Origin: Nitrospirota bacterium
Lineage (GTDB): Bacteria; Nitrospirota; Thermodesulfovibrionia; Thermodesulfovibrionales; JdFR-88
DNA length: 11,911 bases
Direction of reading: 5' to 3'
Assembly (NCBI GenBank): GCA_021819985.1
Contig: JAKAEG010000061.1
Coordinates: forward strand, 1-11,911
Shown: positions 1 through 5,723 of the stretch, piece after piece
How the letters are laid out: every line of letters starts with the position of its first letter
How positions within the stretch are numbered: position 1 is the stretch's first letter
Notes under the pieces: generated by a model
Seen by the model: only the letters and a program-made list of their open reading frames with translations
Databases searched by the model: none
Told to the model about the DNA's origin: nothing
Made by a program: the position numbers and the translations under genes

Positions 1-909
1 GCCCTCACTGGCAGCCCTGTTTATGATCTTGTCGTCAATGTCGGTGAAATTTTTAACGAACCGGATATCGTATCCCCTGTGACGGAAATACCTTCTTATG
101 GCGTCAAAGACGACCGCGCTTCTTGCGTGCCCGATGTGGCAGACGTCGTATACAGTCACGCCGCAGACATACATGCCTATCCTGCCCTGATCGAGAGGGA
201 CAAAGGTCTCTTTTTTGCCGGTAAGAGTGTTGTATATCTTCAACGCCGCTTCCTTTCCTTCAAGCCTTTCTATATTCCCCAGGATTTCCTGCAGTTGGCT
301 TTCGATAGCGGAGAATTTTTCCTCATATGGGTCGGCTAAGCGTATGTGGTCGAGCACTTCTTCGAGCCCGTCCTGATGGACCCTGAGGACCTTGCGTTTG
401 GCTATCCGCGCCGGGACCCCTACCACTACGGAATGGGTAGGAACGGACTTCAGCACAACGGAATTAGCCCCTATCTTAACATAATCCCCTATGGTTATAG
501 GCCCAAGGATCTTTGCCCCGGCCCCAACCACAACATGGCTGCCAAGCGTAGGGTGCCGCTTTCCTTTTTCCTTGCCAGTTCCTCCGAGTGTCACCCCCTG
601 ATAGAGAAGGCAGTCCGGGCCTATTTCCGCGGTCTCTCCGATAACAACACCCATCCCGTGGTCAATAAAAAACCCGGGTGCTATTTTTGCCGCGGGGTGT
701 ATCTCTATGCCAGTGAAAAGACGTGACAGAAACGCAATGACCTTTGGCAGGAAGGGGACGCCAAGCGCCCGCAGAGCGTGTGCCGTCCTGTGCAGGACTA
801 TTGCATGGAAACCGGGATAGAAAAGGAGGACCTGCAGACTGCTCACCGCAGCCGGGTCCTTGTCGAACACGGCCCTGAAATCCCTTTTCAGGTCGGCCAA
901 TATTCCCAT
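1..909 (-). CDS. cysE-cysS: CysE-CysS fusion: serine O-acetyltransferase joined to cysteinyl-tRNA synthetase (3' end outside window)
   Basis: Seen: the frame is open from the ATG at 909-907 (AGGA 5-6 bases upstream) to base 1, 303 codons without a stop. Residues 1-175 are a serine acetyltransferase of the short EpsC type: a helical N-terminus, then left-handed beta-helix hexapeptides with IDHGMGVVIGETAEIG (82-97) and GKRHPTLG (116-123), holding the two expected catalytic histidines, H84 and H119. Residues 176-222 are a charged linker without a Met. From 223 the sequence is CysRS: KIYNTLTGKKE, the zinc Cys in MYVCGVTVYD (C249), the HIGH signature (259-262) and NFTDIDDKII (287-296). Known: CysE makes O-acetylserine from serine and acetyl-CoA; CysRS charges tRNA-Cys; the genes are adjacent in many genomes (B. 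subtilis gltX-cysE-cysS). Inference: one bifunctional cytosolic protein. The free C-terminal tail that normally docks in CysK is lost in a fusion. A TTG at 243-241 behind a purine-rich stretch could also start a separate CysS. Confidence 0.93.
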   Translation of the reverse strand, partial: MGILADLKRDFRAVFDKDPAAVSSLQVLLFYPGFHAIVLHRTAHALRALGVPFLPKVIAFLSRLFTGIEIHPAAKIAPGFFIDHGMGVVIGETAEIGPDCLLYQGVTLGGTGKEKGKRHPTLGSHVVVGAGAKILGPITIGDYVKIGANSVVLKSVPTHSVVVGVPARIAKRKVLRVHQDGLEEVLDHIRLADPYEEKFSAIESQLQEILGNIERLEGKEAALKIYNTLTGKKETFVPLDQGRIGMYVCGVTVYDVCHIGHARSAVVFDAIRRYFRHRGYDIRFVKNFTDIDDKIINRAASEG

Positions 910-924
910 TTGTCCTTTAATTTA

Positions 925-960
925 ACAAAAAAGGGATGTTTGGGCCAAGGCCCTTTTTGT
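925..960 (-). terminator. Bidirectional terminator-like hairpin just upstream of cysE
   Basis: Arms AAAAAGGG (928-935) and CCCTTTTT (951-958) pair around a core that can form an alternative hairpin, GGGCC-AA-GGCCC (942-953). Read on the minus strand, the stem ends in six T, fitting an intrinsic terminator for the amidotransferase gene upstream. It ends only about 9 bases before the cysE ribosome binding site, so it could also act as an attenuator of the cysE-cysS unit. No T-box motif (GGGTGG-ACCGCG) was found between it and the upstream gene. Confidence 0.55.
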
Positions 961-1050
961 TCGGGAACGAGCCACGAAATTAAATTTGCTTTAAAGACGT
1001 CATGCCCGAGTGAAATTTTTTGCGGTAAGTCGCGGGAAGCTGCGGAAGCG

Positions 1051-1737
1051 CTATTTCCCGAAAAACTCGCTGTAAAACCCCATCGCCCGTTTCGAGTATT
1101 CGGGATAAACATCCAGGGTCTTTTTGAAGAGCTTTTGGGTCTCGAAGAAGCTTTGCTCCTGCGCGAACCATTCCGTCACTATTTCGGGGGTCACTTCTAT
1201 ATGGAACTGGAGGGAATAGACATTTTTGCCCCATTTGAACGCCTGGTTGGCGTAAACCGGTGAGGAGGCAAGCCTTACGGCCCCATCGGGCAGGTCAAAG
1301 GTGTCCCCGTGCCATTGAAAAACCTCCGCTTTGGGGGCACCCTCGACCGAAAGGGTCCTGAACACGCTGTCACTCATCCCTTCGGGGTTTATTTCCACCT
1401 CAGACCAGCCCACTTCCTTCTGCCCGCCTGAATAAACCCTTGCGCCCAGAACATGAGCTATCATCTGCGCCCCAAGACAGACCCCAAGGACGGATTTGCC
1501 CTTTTTTATGAAATCCTCGATGACGGCAGCGCCTTTGCCCAGGTGGGAATGCATGTGCATCTCGTAAACCGCCATGGGGCCGCCCATCATGATCAGATGC
1601 GTGTAGTCCTGGCCGGAAGGCACTTCCTGGCCCTCGATTAATTCGACAACATCGAAAGGGACAGCCTGGCCTTTAAGGTAATCCGCGATGGTCCCCGGTC
1701 CTTCAGTAGGGATATTTTTAAGTACAAGTACGTTCAT
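1051..1737 (-). CDS. Class I glutamine amidotransferase domain protein (GMP synthase-like GATase)
   Basis: A stand-alone type 1 glutamine amidotransferase of about 228 residues, predicted to be cytosolic. Numbered from the upstream ATG at 1746, it shows the nucleophile elbow GVCLGAQ (C90), the oxyanion-strand motif MMGGPMAVYE (53-62), QWHGDTFDLP (144-153) and the histidine/glutamate pair in QFHIEV (H182, E184), so the Cys-His-Glu triad is complete. The family hydrolyses glutamine or gamma-glutamyl compounds. With no synthetase domain attached it resembles the GMP-synthase-like proteins of unknown substrate (gamma-glutamyl-amine hydrolase types) rather than GuaA. The start at 1737 is chosen because GGAGGG (1753-1748) lies 10 bases upstream, whereas the ATG at 1746 is only 1 base from it. 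Same strand as cysE-cysS but separated by about 140 bp and a terminator-like hairpin, so probably its own transcript. Substrate unknown. Confidence 0.85.
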   Translation of the reverse strand: MNVLVLKNIPTEGPGTIADYLKGQAVPFDVVELIEGQEVPSGQDYTHLIMMGGPMAVYEMHMHSHLGKGAAVIEDFIKKGKSVLGVCLGAQMIAHVLGARVYSGGQKEVGWSEVEINPEGMSDSVFRTLSVEGAPKAEVFQWHGDTFDLPDGAVRLASSPVYANQAFKWGKNVYSLQFHIEVTPEIVTEWFAQEQSFFETQKLFKKTLDVYPEYSKRAMGFYSEFFGK

Positions 1738-1758
1738 TTTATTCATGCCCTCCGATCA

Positions 1759-1788
1759 GATATTGCGCCAAATATCAATGCCGATATG
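1759..1788. promoter_or_regulatory. Operator-like repeated box upstream of the amidotransferase gene
   Basis: GATATT-N6-AATATC (1759-1776) is a perfect 6-bp inverted repeat, and a third half-site GATATG follows after another 6 bases (1783-1788), a spacing of 12 bp. It lies 22 bp upstream of the amidotransferase start, where a repressor would block the promoter or early transcription. The binding protein is unknown. Confidence 0.3.
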
Positions 1789-1900
1789 TTAAATCCTTTT
1801 TCTTTCTCTAAATATGTTTTAAATCATACAGCATGATACCAAACAAACTATTTACTAATATTCTCATAATAATTTGACATCTCAGAAAATCCTTTTTTAG

Positions 1901-1986
1901 TCATTCCGGCAGTCTTAAGCCGGAATCCAGCGACTTTTGCCTTTCAAGCACCTTAAGTCACTGGATACCGGCTTTCGCCGGAATGA
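1901..1986. repeat. Dispersed compound inverted repeat (REP/MITE-like)
   Basis: Outer arms TCATTCCGGC (1901-1910) and GCCGGAATGA (1977-1986) are exact reverse complements. Inner arms GCCGGAATCCAG (1919-1930) and CTGGATACCGGC (1961-1972) pair at 11 of 12 positions. The 86-bp element can fold into a long cruciform with side hairpins. A shorter relative with the same TCATTCC...GGAATCCA core is at 6213-6237. Such elements are widespread in intergenic DNA of proteobacteria and Nitrospirota. No transposase is encoded here. Confidence 0.75.
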
Positions 1987-2127
1987 GTGAATGGAGGGCA
2001 TAATGTCTATTCTATTTTAGGAATATTATCAGTTCCGGGCAATTTGCAACCTTAATGTCTTTCTACTACTTCTTTGTCATACGGGTTCGTACCACACAAA
2101 CAAAACTTCAAGGCAAAAGTATACCAA

Positions 2128-2176
2128 TTCACTTTTTTGTAAGCACAAAAATGTTGAGTTCACATTTTTGAAAGCA
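2128..2176 (+). promoter_or_regulatory. Putative enhancer: two direct repeats 31 bp apart upstream of the sigma-54 promoter
   Basis: TTCACTTTTTTGTAAGCA (2128-2145) and TTCACATTTTTGAAAGCA (2159-2176) match at 16 of 18 positions with a 31-bp period, about three helical turns. Dyads overlie them: TTTTTGT-N4-ACAAAAA (2134-2151) and CAAAAATGT-N7-ACATTTTTG (2146-2170), both perfect. They lie about 120 to 70 bp before the predicted start site, the usual place for a sigma-54 activator. They do not match the NifA (TGT-N10-ACA) or enteric NtrC consensus, so the activator is unidentified. Confidence 0.55.
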
Positions 2177-2219
2177 GCAGCTTTCTTTAAAAGATATTAA
2201 ATTTCAGCAACTTACAATT

Positions 2220-2235
2220 TGGCATGGTTCTAGCA
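2220..2235 (+). promoter_or_regulatory. Sigma-54 (RpoN) promoter
   Basis: TGGCATGGTTCTAGCA matches the -24/-12 consensus TGGCACGRNNNTTGCW except for C to T and T to A, with the invariant GG (2221-2222) and GC (2233-2234) at the required 10-bp spacing. The predicted transcription start is about 2246, directly before the ATG of the Fis-domain gene. It would drive the porin, permease and P-II genes downstream. Confidence 0.7.
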
Positions 2236-2246
2236 TATATGTCGGC

Positions 2247-2480
2247 ATGAATACCAAAATGGCCCTTAAGGAAAAGGTTGAGGAGCTTGAAAAGTCCGAG
2301 ATCAGGAATGCCCTGCGCGAGGCTGGTTGGGTGAAATCCAGGGCGGCAAGGATGCTTGGGCTTTCGGAGAGGATGTTCAACTACAGGCTGAAGAAGTACG
2401 GAATCCGCATCAGAAAAGACGTGACGGAAGACGGCGTTATGGAGCGCGGATCAGGCCCGGAATCAAGCGTCGGTCTTTGA
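2247..2480 (+). CDS. Orphan Fis-type helix-turn-helix protein (C-terminal domain of NtrC/NifA class only)
   Basis: A 77-residue protein whose residues 8-52 match the C-terminal DNA-binding domain of sigma-54 activators: a leading helix (EKSEIRNALREAGW), the turn SRAARMLGLSERMFNYRLKK, and KYGI at the end. There is no AAA+ ATPase or receiver domain; the frame upstream is stopped at 2169-2171, so this is not the visible tail of a longer activator. Inference: it binds DNA as a dimer and could tune or compete with the full activator at the repeats at 2128-2176. It is the first gene after the sigma-54 promoter, 49 bp before the porin frame. Odd: there is no Shine-Dalgarno sequence before the ATG at 2247 or the in-frame ATG at 2259, and the predicted transcript start is at 2246, so translation would be leaderless. 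It could also be a decaying remnant, but codon use resembles its neighbours. The tail after residue 62 is not recognisable. Confidence 0.72.
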   Translation: MNTKMALKEKVEELEKSEIRNALREAGWVKSRAARMLGLSERMFNYRLKKYGIRIRKDVTEDGVMERGSGPESSVGL

Positions 2481-2541
2481 CCGCTGAAAAGCTTTTGTTT
2501 TTTATTTTCTTAAAAATCTTGAGGGAGGAATGAAAGGAAAA

Positions 2542-3678
2542 ATGAAGAAAAGGTTTTCTGTATTCGGGTTTTTTCTTATCGGTCTTTTGGTTTTAGGGAC
2601 GTTTGGTGCCGCATGGGCGGCGGACGCGAAACCAGCCATGTCGGTAGACGACATTAAAAACGCACTTGGGGTGAGCGTCTATCTTCAGGGCGGCTACACT
2701 GCCAATTTAAGGGGTGCGGACACGAATGATAACCGGGCCTTCGATTTCAAAGGAAACAGCTTCACGCTGGACCTGATGGAGCTTCAGTTCTTAAAGGCCG
2801 CGCCGGTTGGGGGGGTGGGTTTCAAGATAAAACTTTCTGCCGGGACGATTGCAAAGATCATCCACGCAAACGGCCTTGGCGCAAGCAGCACTAATCTCGC
2901 TGGCCCCAATAACAGCGACGCCTTCGACCTTACCGAGGCATATATCGACTACGTGGCGCCCGTGGGCAGCGGCCTTACGCTCCAGTTGGGCAAGTTCGTT
3001 ACCTTCACCGGTGAGGAAGTCATAGAGGCAAGCGGCAATTACAACTATTCCCGGTCTTTTCTCTTTAACTACGCCATCCCGTTTACTCACACGGGCTTGA
3101 TGGCGGGCTATGCCTTCAGCAATGCGGTTTCGGCCAACGTTTACGTACTGAACGGCTGGGACAATGCTGAAGACAACAATACCGGCAAGACCTTTGGCGC
3201 AAGCGTCACATTGGCGCCGGCGGGCAATATATCGACTGTTTGGAACATCCTGTACGGCCCGGAGGAAAACAACGACAACCATGACAACAGGTTTTTGTTT
3301 GACTGGGTGGGCTCGATAACCCCGGTAAAGAACCTGACCCTGGCCGTCAATACCGATTACGCAAATGAGAAAAACGGCGCGGGCGTCGGCGTGGATTCCA
3401 AGTGGTACGGCGCGGCGGTTTATGCCAATTACGTCTTCACCGATAAGGTGAGCGGCACCATAAGGGTCGAGGAGCTTAAGGACCCGCAGGGTGTCAGGAT
3501 CACTTCCGGCACGCCCCAGAACGCAAAGGAGGTCACCCTTACAACCCAGTACACGCTGGCCAAGAACCTGCTTTTAAGGCCGGAGTACAGGCACGACTGG
3601 TCCAATGCCGCCAGTTTCGTTGGTGGCACGCGCAAACAGCAGGACACGCTCGCTATGGGCGTGATGTATACGTGGTAA
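2542..3678 (+). CDS. Outer-membrane beta-barrel porin (OmpL/BBP2-like)
   Basis: An exported outer-membrane protein of 378 residues. The N-terminus MKKRFSVFGFFL followed by a hydrophobic core and ending at AWA-AD is a type I signal peptide. The mature part alternates polar and aromatic residues as beta strands do, contains the family-typical stretches LQLGKFVTFTGEEVIEAS and NYSRSFLFNYAIPFTHTG, and ends in an aromatic residue (MYTW), the usual barrel-assembly signal. This fits the putative beta-barrel porin-2 family. Role (inference): passive entry of a small solute feeding the inner-membrane permease encoded 57 bp downstream. Start: an ATG at 2530 is only 1 base from GGAGG (2524-2528), while the ATG at 2542 gives a classical MKKR signal sequence with AAGGA 3 bases away, so I prefer 2542; either is possible. 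Substrate unknown. Confidence 0.85.
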   Translation: MKKRFSVFGFFLIGLLVLGTFGAAWAADAKPAMSVDDIKNALGVSVYLQGGYTANLRGADTNDNRAFDFKGNSFTLDLMELQFLKAAPVGGVGFKIKLSAGTIAKIIHANGLGASSTNLAGPNNSDAFDLTEAYIDYVAPVGSGLTLQLGKFVTFTGEEVIEASGNYNYSRSFLFNYAIPFTHTGLMAGYAFSNAVSANVYVLNGWDNAEDNNTGKTFGASVTLAPAGNISTVWNILYGPEENNDNHDNRFLFDWVGSITPVKNLTLAVNTDYANEKNGAGVGVDSKWYGAAVYANYVFTDKVSGTIRVEELKDPQGVRITSGTPQNAKEVTLTTQYTLAKNLLLRPEYRHDWSNAASFVGGTRKQQDTLAMGVMYTW

Positions 3679-3679
3679 A

Positions 3680-3710
3680 GCAAAGGCAAAAGGGCACTTA
3701 TGTCCTTTGC
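3680..3710 (+). terminator. Hairpin between porin and permease (possible partial terminator)
   Basis: GCAAAGG (3680-3686) pairs with CCTTTGC (3704-3710), followed by ATTGATTTTA; a tighter alternative is AAAGG-N10-CCTTT (3689-3708). The stem is short and the T tract broken, so it would at most reduce read-through, giving more porin than permease, or stabilise the porin mRNA end. Confidence 0.35.
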
Positions 3711-3735
3711 ATTGATTTTAAAGGAGGGAAATTAG

Positions 3736-5601
3736 ATGTCTGAACAAACGAGTACACCGAAAATAGTGCCCACGCTAGGCTTAATGGGCGCCACGATGAA
3801 CGCGATGGCGTTGATAGCGCCGGGGGCGTTCCTGTGGATAACTTACCAGTTGCAGTCCTCGGCCACCGCGCCGGGCGGGGCCTCAGTCGCATCCGACATA
3901 TGGCCGGGAATTGTGGCGGCCCTGGCTGTCGCCTTCCTTACCGCGCTCTCTTACTCTGAGCTGGCGAGGATATACCCCGAGGCCGGGTTTGCCAGCGCGG
4001 CCTATTTCGCGGAAAAGGCCTTCATAGACAGCAACGGCGGCAAGCATAAAAAGGGCGCGGTCTCCGCGGCTCGCATTTCCAAGCTGGCCACCGGATGGGG
4101 CGCGCACCTGTTCTATTGGGTTTATCCGGGCGTCATGGTCGCCATGTTCGCCACCATGATAGGTTATCTGTACACCCAGTTCACCGGCGGCACGCTCTCA
4201 AACCCCGAACTGGTCGTCATCGGCACTGTAATGGCTTTCGCGATAGCCTATATCGCATACCGGGGCGTGACCGGCTCTACCATGGTATCCGTCTGGATAA
4301 ATGTTATCCAGTGGGTATCGCTTGCGGCCTTCAGCGGCTTGGCGATCTGGTACCGCATTTCAAACCCCCAGCACGCGGCCGCATGGTCCTTTAGCGGCGT
4401 AATTGACTCGATAAAGCCTCATTCACTAAACGGCGTGCTGGTGCAGGCCACGATCGCCATACTGATCCTGGTCGGTTTCGAAAGCTGCACCGCTTTGGCT
4501 GCGGAGACCAAGCAGCCTGAGAAGAACATCCCAAGGGCGATCATTATCGCCCTTATCGTACAGGGATTGTTCGCCTATCTCTTTGAGTACCTTGCCACCG
4601 GTCTTATGATAGGCGATAAGTACACGCTCGTGAACGCGGGTAAAACATTAACCGGCATGGACGCAGCCGGCGCGTCCTCCGCGCCGATAGGAGACCTTGC
4701 CAAGCTCATAGGAGACAACCTGCTTCACGGCATAGGGTTCGGCCTTATGATAACGATCGCGATCACCGTTATCATCGCCATAATCGGCACCACGCTTAGC
4801 TGCATGAACACCGCAGTGCGTATCAGCAACGGCATGGCTGAGGACAGGGAGCTTCCGGAGTTCATCGGCTTCATGAGCGGCAAGTTCAGCACGCCCCATA
4901 CCGCCATATGGACCCTGGCTATAGTTTCCAGCGTCATAGCGGCTATCGGAGTGCAGTCCGTTGTGGGCCTTACCGGCATCACCCTGGCCTCGAACTTTGG
5001 CACCTTCGTTCTTTACGGGCTTATCTGCACGTGGACGATCGTCGCGTTCAGGAAGAGAAAGGATTTCAATATCCTGAGGCATGGGATAATCCCCGTCCTG
5101 GGCATGATAACCAACGTGGTCATGCTCGTGGCGATCATCTATCTTTACGCCATCGGCAACAAGGATTCCCAGACCGAGGCCAAGATATGCTTCTATATCG
5201 CCGGGGGCTGGGCGCTGATAAGCATCGGGTATATCATCATGACTTCCGTGAGCAAGACCTACGGGATGAAGATGATATCGGCCATAATCCGTCCTGAAAA
5301 ACTGAGCGTCCTGGTTGACGTGCTCAAGGACGAAGAACTTATCGTGGGAATGACGGCGACCAAGGTGGAGGGTTTTGGCAGGCAGAAGGGCAATAATACG
5401 GACAATGGCAACGATACTGTCACGTTCCTGCCAAAGGTCAGGGTGGACATAGTGGTCAACGACTGGGACCTGCCAAAGGTGATGGAGATAATCCGCGAGG
5501 TCGCAAGCAGCGGACAGATCGGAGACGGAAAGATCTTCGTTCTGGACGCGAAGGAGGCCATGCGGCTCCGGACCGGCGAAAAGGGCGTCTACGCGATTTG
5601 A
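3736..5601 (+). CDS. APC-family amino acid/amine permease with fused C-terminal P-II signalling domain
   Basis: A 621-residue inner-membrane protein. Residues 1 to about 505 are an APC-superfamily permease with around 12 hydrophobic segments, the early glycine-rich helix (GLMGATMNAMALIAPGAF), ETKQPEKNIPRA (257-268) in the cytoplasmic loop, and the APC-typical NGMAEDRELPEF. From residue 511 a complete P-II (GlnB) fold follows: IIRPEKLSVLV, GFGRQKG (Q550), FLPKVRVDIVV, the B-loop GDGKIFV (K599) and C-loop RLRTGE (R610, R612), the ATP/ADP contact residues of GlnB. The T-loop is altered: two residues shorter than in GlnB and without Tyr46 or Tyr51, so uridylylation is not possible. Known: free P-II proteins gate AmtB by inserting the T-loop. 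Inference: a built-in energy/nitrogen sensor controls this permease, and P-II trimerisation would gather three permeases. Start set by AAGGAGGG 7 bases upstream. Substrate unknown; an amino acid, polyamine or other organic amine is likely. Confidence 0.92.
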   Translation: MSEQTSTPKIVPTLGLMGATMNAMALIAPGAFLWITYQLQSSATAPGGASVASDIWPGIVAALAVAFLTALSYSELARIYPEAGFASAAYFAEKAFIDSNGGKHKKGAVSAARISKLATGWGAHLFYWVYPGVMVAMFATMIGYLYTQFTGGTLSNPELVVIGTVMAFAIAYIAYRGVTGSTMVSVWINVIQWVSLAAFSGLAIWYRISNPQHAAAWSFSGVIDSIKPHSLNGVLVQATIAILILVGFESCTALAAETKQPEKNIPRAIIIALIVQGLFAYLFEYLATGLMIGDKYTLVNAGKTLTGMDAAGASSAPIGDLAKLIGDNLLHGIGFGLMITIAITVIIAIIGTTLSCMNTAVRISNGMAEDRELPEFIGFMSGKFSTPHTAIWTLAIVSSVIAAIGVQSVVGLTGITLASNFGTFVLYGLICTWTIVAFRKRKDFNILRHGIIPVLGMITNVVMLVAIIYLYAIGNKDSQTEAKICFYIAGGWALISIGYIIMTSVSKTYGMKMISAIIRPEKLSVLVDVLKDEELIVGMTATKVEGFGRQKGNNTDNGNDTVTFLPKVRVDIVVNDWDLPKVMEIIREVASSGQIGDGKIFVLDAKEAMRLRTGEKGVYAI

Positions 5602-5618
5602 ACGAATCAACCTCCCCT

Positions 5619-5644
5619 AATCCCCTCCATTCTTGGAGGGGATT
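5619..5644 (+). terminator. Strong hairpin after the permease-P-II gene
   Basis: AATCCCCTCCA (5619-5629) and TGGAGGGGATT (5634-5644) are perfect 11-bp arms around TTCT, followed by TTC and A-rich DNA. It resembles an intrinsic terminator with a weak T tract and probably lowers, but does not abolish, read-through into the free P-II gene. The sequence type (CCCCTCC...GGAGGGGA) also recurs as a dispersed intergenic repeat in many Nitrospirota and Desulfobacterota genomes. Confidence 0.5.
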
Positions 5645-5673
5645 TTCAAAAGGCTAAATTGCCTTTAGTAAAT

Positions 5674-5697
5674 CCCTCTCCCTAAAAAGGGAGAGGG
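5674..5697 (+). repeat. Second perfect hairpin before the free P-II gene
   Basis: CCCTCTCCCT (5674-5683) and AGGGAGAGGG (5688-5697) form a 10-bp perfect stem with an AAAA loop; a smaller stem AAAGGC-N6-GCCTTT (5649-5666) lies between it and the hairpin at 5619-5644. The stem ends about 14 bases before the P-II ribosome binding site, so it may protect a processed downstream mRNA. It is equally compatible with a mobile palindromic repeat. Confidence 0.5.
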
Positions 5698-5723
5698 TGT
5701 AAATTTTAAAAGGAGGTTTTTAA

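Larger units (their letters stand above)
1747..2219. other. Intergenic region between divergent genes (no coding sequence seen)
   Basis: About 470 bases of AT-rich DNA between the amidotransferase gene (minus) and the sigma-54 operon (plus). It holds the box repeat at 1759-1788, a small inverted repeat ATCAT-N5-ATGAT (1823-1837), the dispersed repeat at 1901-1986, and the activator-site repeats at 2128-2176. All reading frames are interrupted, and I see no RNA gene. Confidence 0.6.

Noticed and set aside
79..726. Plus-strand open frames over the left end
   Set aside because: They lie antisense to the clearly recognised CysE-CysS frame and have no recognisable domains.
961..1050. T-box leader before cysE-cysS
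   Set aside because: The conserved T-box sequence is absent and there is no room for the Stem I structure; only a terminator-like hairpin is present.
888..1263. Open frames on both strands around the cysE 5' region and the amidotransferase 3' end
   Set aside because: They are antisense or out-of-frame shadows of the amidotransferase and cross its stop and the terminator hairpin; no family motif is visible.
2034..2220. Upstream remnant of a sigma-54 activator ATPase joined to the Fis domain
   Set aside because: The frame is closed by a stop at 2169-2171 and the region is AT-rich with no Walker or GAFTGA-like motif, so no decayed activator could be recognised.
1747..2246. CRISPR array or tRNA gene in the intergenic region
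   Set aside because: Only the described two-copy repeats are present, without regular spacers, and no cloverleaf with a T-loop GGTTCRA sequence was found.
2471..2505. Small stem CGGTC-TTT-GACCG followed by a T-rich stretch after the Fis-domain gene
   Set aside because: The stem is only 5 bp and 8 or more bases away from the T run, and it contains the stop codon; too weak to call a terminator inside the operon.
3692..3711. Possible second sigma-54 site before the permease (GGGCAC...TTTGCA)
   Set aside because: The GG and GC elements are 14 bases apart instead of the required 10.
4648..5610. A 320-residue minus-strand open frame opposite the permease-P-II gene
   Set aside because: Antisense to a gene with unambiguous APC and P-II motifs; its composition (many His, Asp and Gly) is typical of a shadow frame in GC-rich coding DNA.
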